Of a DNA stretch of 25,882 bases, positions 8,462 through 16,450 are shown in pieces. The position numbers were made by a program, and so were the translations under genes. The DNA is from SZUA-426 sp041666155 (GTDB taxonomy: Bacteria; Spirochaetota; Spirochaetia; Treponematales; Breznakiellaceae). Every line of letters begins with the position of its first letter. Position 1 is the first letter of the stretch. Where the stretch lies: positions 1 through 25,882 of the forward strand of contig JBAYHM010000021.1 of NCBI GenBank assembly GCA_041666155.1, given 5' to 3'. The notes under the pieces are model-generated. The model worked only from the letters and a program-made list of their open reading frames with translations. It searched no databases and was not told the DNA's origin.

Positions 8462-8482
8462 CACAGCCTCCGTGAATATACT

Positions 8483-8512
8483 AAAATATCAAAAAAATCG
8501 GCTTGTGTTCAA
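8483..8512 (-). promoter_or_regulatory. Candidate promoter of the M20 gene
   Basis: Reading the minus strand, TTGAAC at 8512-8507, an 18-bp spacer and TATTTT at 8488-8483 lie just ahead of the GGAGG and GTG start. The -35 box matches four of six consensus positions and the region is strongly AT-rich compared with both flanking genes. Confidence 0.45.
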
Positions 8513-8518
8513 TGTATA

Positions 8519-8541
8519 TTTATGCTAGAAAAATGCATAAA
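8519..8541. promoter_or_regulatory. Inverted repeat in the M20/ade divergent control region (candidate operator)
   Basis: TTTATGC at 8519-8525 and GCATAAA at 8535-8541 form a perfect 7-bp inverted repeat separated by nine bases. The whole 8462-8599 gap is otherwise AT-rich and non-coding. The repeat lies upstream of the TTG start of ade and immediately outside the M20 promoter candidate, a fitting place for a dimeric repressor controlling one or both genes. For the plus strand, weak promoter candidates are TTGTTC-17-TATACT (8454-8482) and TTGTGT-17-TAGAAA (8503-8531); neither is decisive. I saw no purine-riboswitch core. Confidence 0.35.
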
Positions 8542-8599
8542 GTTTCAAAAGAATAGGAACGCTCGGTGGAGTCTGAATCGGTCTTCTGAGGAGCATCGC

Positions 8600-10405
8600 T
8601 TGAGGTACAGGAACGTCATTCGCTCGGCGATGGGGAAACAAGCGTTCGACTTGGTCGTAACCAACGCGCGGTTGGTGAACGTTCATACGCGTGAAATTCA
8701 CGACGCGACGATCGGTATCACCGACGGCATTATCGCGTACGTCGCCGACTCCTTTTGTGAACTTGACGGCCGCGAATACCTGGACGCCAAAGGCCGGCAC
8801 GTAATACCCGGTCTTATCGATTCGCACATGCACATTGAAAGCTCGATGGCTCTTCCCGCGGCCTTCGCGGAAGCCGTCGTCCCGCGCGGCACGGTCGCGG
8901 TTGCCGCCGACCCCCACGAGATCGCGAACGTCCTGGGCGCCGACGGCGTCAAACTGCTGATCCGCGCCGGCCGGAACCTTCCGCTCAAAATATATTTCCT
9001 GGTTCCCTCCACCGTCCCGTCCGCTCCCGGCTTCGAGACAGCCGGCGCCTCGTTCTCCGTGAACGAAACGAACGCGCTCCTCGACCAGCCGGGCGTAATC
9101 GGCCTGGGTGAAGTGATGGACTTCTGGGGTGTCGTGGAAACCGACCCGAAAATCTCCGAGATAGTCGCCTCGGCCCGCACCGAGGGCAGATACATAGAAG
9201 GCCACTGCCCGGTGTTTTCAGGCCGGAACCTGCAAGCCTACATCGCCGCGGGTATCGACGCGGACCACACGATCATGAACGAATCCAAAGTCCGCGAACG
9301 CCTCCGCGCCGGGATGACGGTCCAGATCCAGAATCGGTTCATCACCCCCGACCTGATGCGCTACATAAACACCCTGCCCTGCGACGCCGACGTGCTCATC
9401 GTCACCGACGACGTGCACGCCGACCGCCTGTGCGAAAACGGCCACCTGGACGCCAACGTTCGCAAGGCCATCGCCTGCGGCCTGGATCCCATCGTCGCCG
9501 TTCAGGCGGCCACGATCCGCGCGGCGCGACGGCTCAGGCTCTACGACCGCGGTTCGGTCGCGCCGGGAAAAACCGCCGACTTCCTCATACTCGATTCACT
9601 GGACGATTTCTCCGTCAACGAAGTCGTCATCGGCGGGAAGCTCCGCGCCCGCGGCGGACGAATGATAGAAGCGGTTCCCCAGGCCACGCTGCCCGACTAC
9701 GTCTTCAGCACGATGAAGCTCAATCCGCTCTCCGCGGACGACTTCAGAATCAGAACGAAACGAGATATGGGCGTCGCCGTCGTCCGCGTGATCGAATCGA
9801 ACGGGGAGAGTTCCTTCACGAAACTCACTAGCGCGGAAGTTCCTATCGTGGAAGGGTTTATCGACCTTCCCAACAGGGTAATCCCCGGCGCGGCTCCGGG
9901 AACCGGCAAGCCGAAGCGCGACCTGCGCACGATGGCCGTGCTCGAGCGGCACGGAAAAACCCAGGCGGCCCCCGGCGCGCGCTGCAAGCCCGGCATCGTT
10001 TCAGGCCTGGGAGCGTTCCGCGGCGCGATGGCCTCCTCCTACGCGCACGACTGCCACAACCTGGTCGTCGTCGGCGAGTCCCGCGCGGACATGGCGATCG
10101 CCGCCAACCGCGTCATAGAAGCGGGAGGCGGCCTCGCGGCGGTCCTCGACGGGAAGGTGATCGCGTGCCTGGAATTGCCCATCGCGGGCATACTGTCGCC
10201 CAAGCCGATGACCGAAATCGCGGCGGCGCTCGGGGAGCTTGAACGCGCGCTGAAGTCCATGGGCGTCAGCCACGCCGACCCGATATCGCTGCTGACCCTC
10301 ATCGCCCTAGCCGTATCGCCGGAAGCGAAAATCACGGACCTGGGCATCGTCGACGTGGTGAACAAGAAACTGCTCGACGTTATCGTTACCGAAAGGAGTT
10401 CTTGA
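8600..10405 (+). CDS. ade: Adenine deaminase
   Basis: This 601-residue amidohydrolase-superfamily enzyme deaminates adenine to hypoxanthine and ammonia, a purine salvage and nitrogen-release step. The first metal motif is GLIDSHMHIESS (about residues 70-81) and is followed by VAADPHEIANV, both hallmarks of bacterial Ade rather than of adenosine deaminases. EGHCPVFSG and VTDDVHADRL supply further metal and substrate residues, and the Ade C-terminal domain follows to the end. I choose TTG 8600 as start: GAGGAG lies six bases upstream, and the resulting N-terminus (RYRNVIRSAMGKQAFDLVV) aligns with the usual Ade opening of '..(L)I..A(L)G...ADLVI'. The ATG at 8630 would remove ten conserved residues. 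The stop shares one base with the start of the next gene (TGATG), so the enzyme is made from the same message as the ABC importer. Confidence 0.95.
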   Translation: MRYRNVIRSAMGKQAFDLVVTNARLVNVHTREIHDATIGITDGIIAYVADSFCELDGREYLDAKGRHVIPGLIDSHMHIESSMALPAAFAEAVVPRGTVAVAADPHEIANVLGADGVKLLIRAGRNLPLKIYFLVPSTVPSAPGFETAGASFSVNETNALLDQPGVIGLGEVMDFWGVVETDPKISEIVASARTEGRYIEGHCPVFSGRNLQAYIAAGIDADHTIMNESKVRERLRAGMTVQIQNRFITPDLMRYINTLPCDADVLIVTDDVHADRLCENGHLDANVRKAIACGLDPIVAVQAATIRAARRLRLYDRGSVAPGKTADFLILDSLDDFSVNEVVIGGKLRARGGRMIEAVPQATLPDYVFSTMKLNPLSADDFRIRTKRDMGVAVVRVIESNGESSFTKLTSAEVPIVEGFIDLPNRVIPGAAPGTGKPKRDLRTMAVLERHGKTQAAPGARCKPGIVSGLGAFRGAMASSYAHDCHNLVVVGESRADMAIAANRVIEAGGGLAAVLDGKVIACLELPIAGILSPKPMTEIAAALGELERALKSMGVSHADPISLLTLIALAVSPEAKITDLGIVDVVNKKLLDVIVTERSS

Positions 10406-11241
10406 TGCGCGCGCGAAAGAACGCCCTGGCCGCGGCCCTGCCCGCCACCGCGTTGCTGTCAGTTCTATTCATCCTTCCGATACTCTTCGTCGCCGTATCG
10501 GGCTTCAAACAGGACGGGACCAAATTCTACGTCAAGTTCTTCTCGGACCCGTACTACCGCGACATCCTGATCACGACGGTCCTCACCGCGCTCCGCGTCA
10601 CCTTCTTCGCGCTGCTGCTCGGCTATCCGACCGCGTATTTCATCGCCCGCTCTACCTCCAAATACAAGAACGTATTCCTCATCATGACAGTTTTCCCCTT
10701 CTTGGTAAGCGCGATCGTACGCGCGTACGGCTGGCAGGTCCTGCTCGGGGACACGGGAGTATTGAACCAAATCCTGCTGGGGATCGGCCTAGTGAAGAAA
10801 CCGGTGAAGATCCTCTACACGATGACCGGCGTCACGATAGGCCTGGTGCACCTCTTGATCCCGTACATGATTTTGTCGATAGCGGGCGTCATCCAGAATA
10901 TTCCCCGCAACCTGGAAGCCGCCGCCGAAAGTCTCGGCGCGAACCGGCTGACCGTGTGGCGGAAAGTAATCCTGCCCTTGAGTCTACCCGGCGTCATCAC
11001 CGGCTGCATCCTGGTGTTCTCCGTCAGCATGACCGCGTTCGTCACGCCCCGGCTCCTGGGCGGCGCGCGCATCAAGCTGATGAGTACGATGATCTACCAG
11101 GAAGTGAACGCGGCGTTCAACTGGCCCATGGCCGCGGCGATCAGCTTCATCTTATTGGGAACCATCCTGTTCTTCCTTCTCGCCGCGAACCTGGCGACGG
11201 CGAACGCGATGAACCGGCTGGGCGGAGGCAAACGTGCCTGA
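10405..11241 (+). CDS. ABC transporter permease, PotB type
   Basis: This 278-residue inner-membrane permease has about six hydrophobic helices, beginning with ALPATALLSVLFILPILFVA at residues 10-30. The EAA loop that docks on the ATPase is at about 171-196 (EAAAESLGANRLTVWRKVIL). It is the first permease of a polyamine/opine-type (Pot) importer and pairs with the next gene. AAAGGAG precedes the ATG by six bases, and the ATG overlaps the ade stop by one base. The Pot-type family carries polyamines in many bacteria, but related importers move other small cations and acids, so the solute should not be taken from the family name. Confidence 0.9.
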   Translation: MRARKNALAAALPATALLSVLFILPILFVAVSGFKQDGTKFYVKFFSDPYYRDILITTVLTALRVTFFALLLGYPTAYFIARSTSKYKNVFLIMTVFPFLVSAIVRAYGWQVLLGDTGVLNQILLGIGLVKKPVKILYTMTGVTIGLVHLLIPYMILSIAGVIQNIPRNLEAAAESLGANRLTVWRKVILPLSLPGVITGCILVFSVSMTAFVTPRLLGGARIKLMSTMIYQEVNAAFNWPMAAAISFILLGTILFFLLAANLATANAMNRLGGGKRA

Positions 11242-12025
11242 AAAACAAGACGGAATCGGCTTCAAGATCATCGCGCTGGCGGTCTACGCCTTCATGGCCG
11301 CGCCCATCGTCATCGTCGTATTGGCATCGTTCAGCCCGACTTCTTTTCTGGCCTTCCCTCCGAAAGGGCTGTCGCTCAAATGGTACTACAACATCTTCGA
11401 CGACAACGGTTTCGTGTCGGGCTTCTTCAACAGCATGTTTCTGGCCTCGGTCGCCACGGCCATCGACGTCATGATCGCCATTCCGGCGGCCATCGCAGTG
11501 ACCAAATATCACTTCCCCGGCAAGACGGCGCTCACGAATTTTTTCACCTCGCCCATGTTCCTGCCGACCGTCACTTTCGGCTTCGTACTTTTGCAGGCGT
11601 TCAGCGCCGTGCGCGGCGTTCCCACGTTCTATAGGCTGCTCGCCGGACACCTCATCATCATCCTCCCGTACATTTTCCGGAACGTCGTATCCGTCATGAT
11701 CGGCTTCAACTGGACGTTGGAAGAAGCCGCGCAGAGCCTGGGGGCGCGTCCGCTCCAAACCTTCCGCCGCGTGACCCTCCCGCTCATCAAGCCGGGCATC
11801 ATGGCGGGAGGACTCCTCGCCTTCCTCTACTCGCTGGACGACGCGACGGTGTCCGCCTTCATCAGCGACCACCGCTTCGTCACCCTGCCCATCCGAATGA
11901 TGACGTATATGGAATTCTCCTTCGATCCGACGCTCGCCGCCATATCGACGGTGCTCATAGCCCTGTCCCTCGGCGCTATCGTTCTTATGGAACGCTTCGT
12001 CGGCCTCAACATTTTCTTGAAATAG
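11234..12025 (+). CDS. ABC transporter permease, PotC type
   Basis: The second permease of the importer is 263 residues long, with about six membrane helices and an EAA loop at about 163-189 (EEAAQSLGARPLQTFRRV). The start is GTG 11234, with GGAGG five bases upstream; it overlaps the previous gene by 8 bp, a sign of translational coupling. Its closeness in size and its pairing with the preceding permease fit the PotB-PotC heterodimer pattern. The stop codon TAG at 12023-12025 lies next to the AGGAG of the ATPase gene. No defects are visible. Confidence 0.9.
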   Translation: MPEKQDGIGFKIIALAVYAFMAAPIVIVVLASFSPTSFLAFPPKGLSLKWYYNIFDDNGFVSGFFNSMFLASVATAIDVMIAIPAAIAVTKYHFPGKTALTNFFTSPMFLPTVTFGFVLLQAFSAVRGVPTFYRLLAGHLIIILPYIFRNVVSVMIGFNWTLEEAAQSLGARPLQTFRRVTLPLIKPGIMAGGLLAFLYSLDDATVSAFISDHRFVTLPIRMMTYMEFSFDPTLAAISTVLIALSLGAIVLMERFVGLNIFLK

Positions 12026-12034
12026 GAGTACGCG

Positions 12035-13126
12035 ATGTCCCGTATCGCTTTGATCGATATCACCAAACAGTTCGGCGACCTCAAGGCCGTCTCCAACATG
12101 AACCTGGAAATCGCCGAGGGCGAGTTCGTCGCGCTCCTGGGCGGCTCGGGCTGCGGCAAGACCACCACGCTCCGCATGATCGCGGGCTTCACGGAACTGA
12201 CCGCAGGGGACATTACGATAGACGGCAAGAGCGTGAAAAACATTCCGGCGCACAAACGCAACATCGGCGTAGTGTTTCAGAATTACGCGCTCTTCCCTCA
12301 TTTGACCGCGTTCGAGAACATCGCCTTCGGCCTTACGCTTAAAAAGATGCCGAAAAAAGAAATCTCCGAACGCGTCGGCAAGACGATGCGGATGGTCAAA
12401 CTCGACGGCCTTGAGGCGCGCCTCCCGCGCGAACTGTCCGGCGGCCAGCAGCAGCGCGTCGCGCTTGCCCGCGCCTTGGTCATGGAGCCGCGCGTGCTCC
12501 TTCTGGACGAACCCTTGAGCAACCTTGACGCGAAGCTCCGCCAGGAAATGCAGGTGGAGATCAAGCGCATCCAGAAGGAAGTCGGTATCACCACGATACT
12601 CGTGACCCACGACCAGGAGGAAGCGATATCTCTGGCGGATCGCATCGCCATAATGAACGACGGCCTGGTTCAGCAGGTCGATACGCCCAAGGATATCTTC
12701 AAGCGGCCGCGTTCGCGCTTCGTCGCGGACTTCATGGGCTTTTCAAACTTCATCGACGGCACGGTGAGGGAAGCGACCGGCGTCGCGTATCGGGTGGAAG
12801 CGGTAAATCCGGGAACGGTAACCGGCGCGGCCGAAGCGCTGTCCCTGGACGTTTCGGCGCAAGGGACCGAGAAACCTTACGCGGTCGGCGACGCCGTGAC
12901 GCTCGCGATCCGGCCGGAAAATGTCGCGATCGGCTTCGCGTGCGGCAACTGCGTCCGCGCTAAGATCGCGTCGATCACGTACAAGGGTACGGTGACCCGC
13001 GTCGCGGCCGAAACCGATTACGGTTTTTCGCTACGCGCGGACGTGGAAGACGCGACAGTCATAGAATCAGGCGGCCCGGCTGAGCTATACCTGCCGCCGG
13101 ACAAGATCATCGTGCTACCCAGATAA
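12035..13126 (+). CDS. ABC transporter ATP-binding protein, PotA type
   Basis: This 363-residue ATPase energises the importer. All nucleotide-binding motifs are intact: Walker A GGSGCGKT at 36-43, Q-loop Gln82 (VFQNYALFPH), signature LSGGQ at 134-138, Walker B LLLDEP at 155-160 with Glu159, and the switch His192 in LVTHDQEEA. After about residue 235 comes the C-terminal TOBE-type regulatory domain typical of PotA/MalK-like subunits. That domain is more divergent than the ATPase core, as usual. The start ATG has AGGAG six bases upstream, nine bases after the permease stop. A 5-bp hairpin follows the gene before the binding-protein gene. Confidence 0.93.
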   Translation: MSRIALIDITKQFGDLKAVSNMNLEIAEGEFVALLGGSGCGKTTTLRMIAGFTELTAGDITIDGKSVKNIPAHKRNIGVVFQNYALFPHLTAFENIAFGLTLKKMPKKEISERVGKTMRMVKLDGLEARLPRELSGGQQQRVALARALVMEPRVLLLDEPLSNLDAKLRQEMQVEIKRIQKEVGITTILVTHDQEEAISLADRIAIMNDGLVQQVDTPKDIFKRPRSRFVADFMGFSNFIDGTVREATGVAYRVEAVNPGTVTGAAEALSLDVSAQGTEKPYAVGDAVTLAIRPENVAIGFACGNCVRAKIASITYKGTVTRVAAETDYGFSLRADVEDATVIESGGPAELYLPPDKIIVLPR

Positions 13127-13143
13127 CAACGATCGCGAAAAAC

Positions 13144-13157
13144 CCGGCTTTTGCCGG
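13144..13157 (+). other. Small hairpin between the ATPase and binding-protein genes
   Basis: CCGGC at 13144-13148 and GCCGG at 13153-13157 enclose a TTTT loop. There is no following T-run, so it is unlikely to stop transcription fully. In importer operons such hairpins often protect or separate the abundant binding-protein segment of the message; here that is inference from position only. Confidence 0.35.
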
Positions 13158-13184
13158 ATCGAATATTTTCATGAGGAGTGCGTT

Positions 13185-14261
13185 ATGAAGAAAGGATTAA
13201 AGAGCGGGACCCTGCTGGTCCTCGCGGCGCTGATCGGGACGGCGGGCATCGCTTACGCCGAAGGGAAAAAAGAAACCAAGCCCACGGCCCCCGCCGCAAA
13301 ACAGGAACTGGTCATTTCCTGCTGGGGAGGTTCTTCTGAAAAAAATCTCCGCGCCGTGTCCAAGGCCTTTGAGGAAAAGAACAATGTCACGATCGTCTAC
13401 GACGTAGGTAACAACTCCGACCGCCTCAACAAGATCCGCGCCCAGAAAGCGTCCCCGGTGACCGACGTCGCGCTCCTCAGCTCCGGCTTCGCCGTCATGG
13501 GCAACGAGGAAGGCCTGTTCGAGAAAGTGTCCGCCAAGGATGTGCCCAACCTCGACAAGATCTACGACTTCGCCAAAAATAAGGACGGCTTCGGCCCGAT
13601 CTACTCGGTCACCAGCTACGGCATCTTCTACGACACGACCAAGGTGAAAACCCCTCCGACCTCCTGGGGCGACCTCTGGGATCCCCAGTACAAGGGCAAG
13701 ATCGCGGTCGCCGACATCGCCGGCACCTCCGCGCCGCTCCTCCTCATCATGGCCGCGCAGATGTACGGCAAGGATAAATACGACATCGACGCCGGCTTCA
13801 AGAAGATGGCGGAACTCAAGGACAGCATCTTCAACTTCTACATGAGCGGCTCCGACGTCACCGCCATGTTCGAGCGCGGGGAGATCGTGATGGTTCCGTT
13901 CCTCGACATGTTCCTCAAGAGCATGCAGAATTCCAAGCTCAACGTCGCCATGGCCGTACCCAAGGAAGGCGCCTTCGCCACCCCGACCACCGTCAATATC
14001 GTGAAGGGCAGCCCGAAAGCCGCCATCGCGCAGAAGTACGTGGACTTCCTCCTCAGCGCCGACGTCCAGGCCCAGATCGCCAAGGTCATGAGCGAGTCCC
14101 CGGTCAACAAGGACACCAAGCTGGATCCGGAAACCGCGAAATACCTCGTCTACGGCGAAGAAGCGGCGAAGAAGCTCGTCACCTTCGACGACTCTTTCAT
14201 CAACAAGAACAAGGGCGCCTGGATCGAACGCTGGAACAAAGAAATCAGCATCAAAAAGTAA
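13185..14261 (+). CDS. ABC transporter periplasmic solute-binding protein, PotD-like
   Basis: This 358-residue secreted binding protein completes the importer. The N-terminus is a clear signal peptide: basic MKKGLK, a hydrophobic stretch to about residue 24 and a probable signal peptidase I site after AYA at 25, followed by a charged Lys/Glu/Pro linker. The mature part begins ELVISCWGGSSEKNL, the first strand of the cluster-D type binding fold shared by PotD, iron and thiamine binding proteins. Segments such as AQKASPVTDVALLSSG and the SPKAAIAQKYVDFLLS helix are as in that group. GAGGAG precedes the ATG by six bases. The ligand cannot be read from sequence; the link to ade suggests a purine-related or amine solute, but that is inference. 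A strong hairpin follows, ending the operon. Confidence 0.88.
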   Translation: MKKGLKSGTLLVLAALIGTAGIAYAEGKKETKPTAPAAKQELVISCWGGSSEKNLRAVSKAFEEKNNVTIVYDVGNNSDRLNKIRAQKASPVTDVALLSSGFAVMGNEEGLFEKVSAKDVPNLDKIYDFAKNKDGFGPIYSVTSYGIFYDTTKVKTPPTSWGDLWDPQYKGKIAVADIAGTSAPLLLIMAAQMYGKDKYDIDAGFKKMAELKDSIFNFYMSGSDVTAMFERGEIVMVPFLDMFLKSMQNSKLNVAMAVPKEGAFATPTTVNIVKGSPKAAIAQKYVDFLLSADVQAQIAKVMSESPVNKDTKLDPETAKYLVYGEEAAKKLVTFDDSFINKNKGAWIERWNKEISIKK

Positions 14262-14276
14262 ATCGAGGATAGCTTC

Positions 14277-14314
14277 GAAAGAACGGCGCTTCCGAAATGA
14301 GGCGCCGTTCTTTC
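14277..14314 (+). terminator. Hairpin terminator after the ade-ABC operon
   Basis: GAAAGAACGGCGC at 14277-14289 and its perfect complement at 14302-14314 form a 13-bp stem with a 12-base loop, starting 15 bases after the binding-protein stop. The descending arm ends TTCTTTC and is not followed by a clean T-run, so efficiency is uncertain, but the position between an operon end and a new promoter supports a terminator. Confidence 0.65.
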
Positions 14315-14327
14315 AAAACGTTCGCAA

Positions 14328-14359
14328 TTGACAATAATTCCGGATGCCTCCAGTATAGC
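14328..14359 (+). promoter_or_regulatory. Candidate promoter of the sensor kinase gene
   Basis: A consensus -35 TTGACA lies at 14328-14333. At the best 17-bp spacing the -10 reads only CAGTAT (14351-14356); a better-looking TATAGC (14354-14359) is 20 bp away. Either choice puts the transcript start within a few bases of the ATG at 14363, which has no Shine-Dalgarno sequence. Confidence 0.45.
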
Positions 14360-14362
14360 CGC

Positions 14363-16450
14363 ATGAGTTTCGGTCAAAAAAAAAGTAAACGATTGGGAGT
14401 AAGCGAAAAATTATTCCTCGGTTTTTCCTTCGCGGCGCTCCTCCCCATCGCGGTCGCGCTCATCACCTCGGTCAGCGTCTATCTGTCGCAATCAAAAATC
14501 GTCTCACGGGAGGCTGTTCGGGAAAAAGCCCGTTCGGCATCGCTGCTCTTTGCCGAACGAGCCGATCGTTTGATTGGCGTCCTAGACAACGCGTCCAAAG
14601 AAAATACCACTGTTTACAATTTGGAGCTGGGGCTTGATCTCGCCCTGGAAAATCATCTGTCCACCTTGTCGCGCAATGAGGGACTGGCTGGTTTGTGGGT
14701 AAAGGATCCGCAAGGCGTTACCGTCGCGGCCGATTTGAACAAAGGCTCCGAAACCGGCTTCTCCCCGCCGGCTTCGAGAGACGCCGGACACAAGTTAACC
14801 CTTACCCACAATGACAAAACGCCGGTACTCATCGACGAACGGTCCATTCTGTCCGGGGCGGGGAGTATTCTCGGATCGCTGAACGGCGCGTTGGATCTCC
14901 GACACTTAGCCGCGAAAACCGCGTCGGAACTGGAAGCTCCGGTTTTCATCCTCACTCCGACAGGGGAGTCGATGACAGTCATGTTCCCGAACGGATCCGA
15001 GTCTCAAAAAATCGAGTTGCCTTCGGATTGGTTGATGCATGCCTCCGGGAACACGAAAGAGCCGTTTATTGGGAAAATCGGCAGCTCTCAGTATTTTCTC
15101 GGCACGATGCCTTTCGTCGATGTGAATGGACGTATGTTGGCCTGGATAGGGATCGGGTACCCGGTCAAAACGCTTACCGAAACCAGGGACGCGGGACTCC
15201 TAACGCTGCTGCTCGCGGGACTCGTCGCGGTCGGCATCTCCGCGATCGCCGGCCTCTATTTTTCGCGTACAATAGCTCGGCCGCTCAAGGCGCTTGCGGC
15301 GGCGACCCGGGAAATCTCGGCCGGTAAATTCGGCATCACTACCGACATCGTCCTTGACGATGAAATCGGCGACCTCGCCCGTGAATTCGACTCCATGTCG
15401 CGGACGCTCTCGGAGCAGGAAGAAGAGCGCGCCGCCGCGGAAGAATCGCTGCGGCAAAGCGAGATACAATTCCGCTCAATTTTCGACGGCGTGTACGAAG
15501 CGATCCTTATCATGGACAATAGGGACGGCACCATAATCGACAGCAACTTTGCTTCCGAAGAACTCCTGGGATTCATGAAACACGAATTGCTGGGCAAACG
15601 CTTCATAATGTTAAGCGTTACGGAAGAAGGATATGACGAACGAGCGGGCGCGAATCTCATAATCAGAGCAAAGCGGGGAGAGCGGATCCGTACGGAATGG
15701 AAAGTACGGAGAAAGGACGGCTCTACCGTATGGGTAGAAATTTTCGTCAACGACGTGCGCCTGGGTGGAGAAAACCGCATCCTGGTATCTTGCCGCGACA
15801 TCAGCGAGCGGAAAACAGTTGAGACGGCGAACGCTAAATCGCTCAACGAAAAAGCGACGCTTCTCAAGGAAATTCACCACCGGGTAAAAAACAATTTTCA
15901 AATCATCAACAGCCTGTTTGATCTGCAGGCCGCGGCAACCGAGGATAGAACCCTCCAATCTATTTTGCGGGAACCACGGGCCCGTATCCAAGCAATGGCG
16001 ATGGTGCACGAACAGCTTTACCAATCCGACGACCTTACTTCCATCGATTTCGGTCAATATGTCGATGAACTGGCTCGCGAACTTTTCATTGCCTACCAAG
16101 TAGATCCCGCCCGCGTCAGTCTTGAGATAAACGCCGAATCCATCGAGATCGGGATCGACAAAGCCATACCCTGCGGCCTTATCCTCAACGAATTGGTGAC
16201 GAACGCGATCAAATACGCGTTCCCGGCCTCGTCCGGTCGCGGCGGTAAAATTCATATAAGTCTCAGGAAGGAAGAAAACGAAATCGTTCTGCTCGTCCAC
16301 GACGACGGTGTCGGTATTTCCGAAGAAGTTCTGGCGAACAGAAGCGATTCTTTAGGATTAACCTTGGTCGATATTTTGGCCCAGCAACTGTACGGGAAAG
16401 TCCATATCGACGGCAGTAACGGAACGAAAGCCGAGGTGCGATTTGAATAA
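14363..16450 (+). CDS. Membrane sensor histidine kinase (periplasmic sensor, HAMP, PAS, HisKA_2, HATPase)
   Basis: This 695-residue inner-membrane kinase has TM1 at about 17-41, a ~230-residue periplasmic sensor region of the Cache type, TM2 at about 277-298 and HAMP to about 350. A PAS domain follows at about 365-485 (QFRSIFDGVYEAIL to SCRDISERK). The HisKA_2 dimerisation box holds EIHHRVKNNFQ with His505/His506 as phosphoacceptor candidates, followed by a HATPase with N-box LNELVTNAIKYAF and G-boxes DDGVGI and SLGLTLV. This is the HWE/HisKA_2 group, whose partner regulators are often encoded elsewhere. No response regulator lies beside it. An ATG at 14297 is in frame but falls inside the terminator hairpin upstream of the promoter, so I use 14363. 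It overlaps the next gene, a periplasmic binding protein, by 8 bp, suggesting a shared sensory task. Confidence 0.88.
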   Translation: MSFGQKKSKRLGVSEKLFLGFSFAALLPIAVALITSVSVYLSQSKIVSREAVREKARSASLLFAERADRLIGVLDNASKENTTVYNLELGLDLALENHLSTLSRNEGLAGLWVKDPQGVTVAADLNKGSETGFSPPASRDAGHKLTLTHNDKTPVLIDERSILSGAGSILGSLNGALDLRHLAAKTASELEAPVFILTPTGESMTVMFPNGSESQKIELPSDWLMHASGNTKEPFIGKIGSSQYFLGTMPFVDVNGRMLAWIGIGYPVKTLTETRDAGLLTLLLAGLVAVGISAIAGLYFSRTIARPLKALAAATREISAGKFGITTDIVLDDEIGDLAREFDSMSRTLSEQEEERAAAEESLRQSEIQFRSIFDGVYEAILIMDNRDGTIIDSNFASEELLGFMKHELLGKRFIMLSVTEEGYDERAGANLIIRAKRGERIRTEWKVRRKDGSTVWVEIFVNDVRLGGENRILVSCRDISERKTVETANAKSLNEKATLLKEIHHRVKNNFQIINSLFDLQAAATEDRTLQSILREPRARIQAMAMVHEQLYQSDDLTSIDFGQYVDELARELFIAYQVDPARVSLEINAESIEIGIDKAIPCGLILNELVTNAIKYAFPASSGRGGKIHISLRKEENEIVLLVHDDGVGISEEVLANRSDSLGLTLVDILAQQLYGKVHIDGSNGTKAEVRFE

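Noticed and set aside
8465..8599. Purine riboswitch ahead of adenine deaminase
   Set aside because: The leader is short and I could not find the conserved core pieces of the purine aptamer (the paired loops and junction bases) on either strand.
8630..8632. ATG 8630 as the ade start
   Set aside because: It lacks a good ribosome binding site and drops conserved N-terminal residues; TTG 8600 has GAGGAG at six bases and fits the family.
11147..12610. Long open frame on the minus strand opposite the ABC permease and ATPase genes
   Set aside because: It mirrors genuine, motif-bearing genes on the plus strand, is rich in His/Arg/Asp/Gly as expected from antisense of GC-rich codons, and matches no family I know.
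14297..14299. ATG 14297 as the kinase start
   Set aside because: It lies inside the terminator hairpin and upstream of the only promoter; the added 22 residues do not look like part of the kinase.
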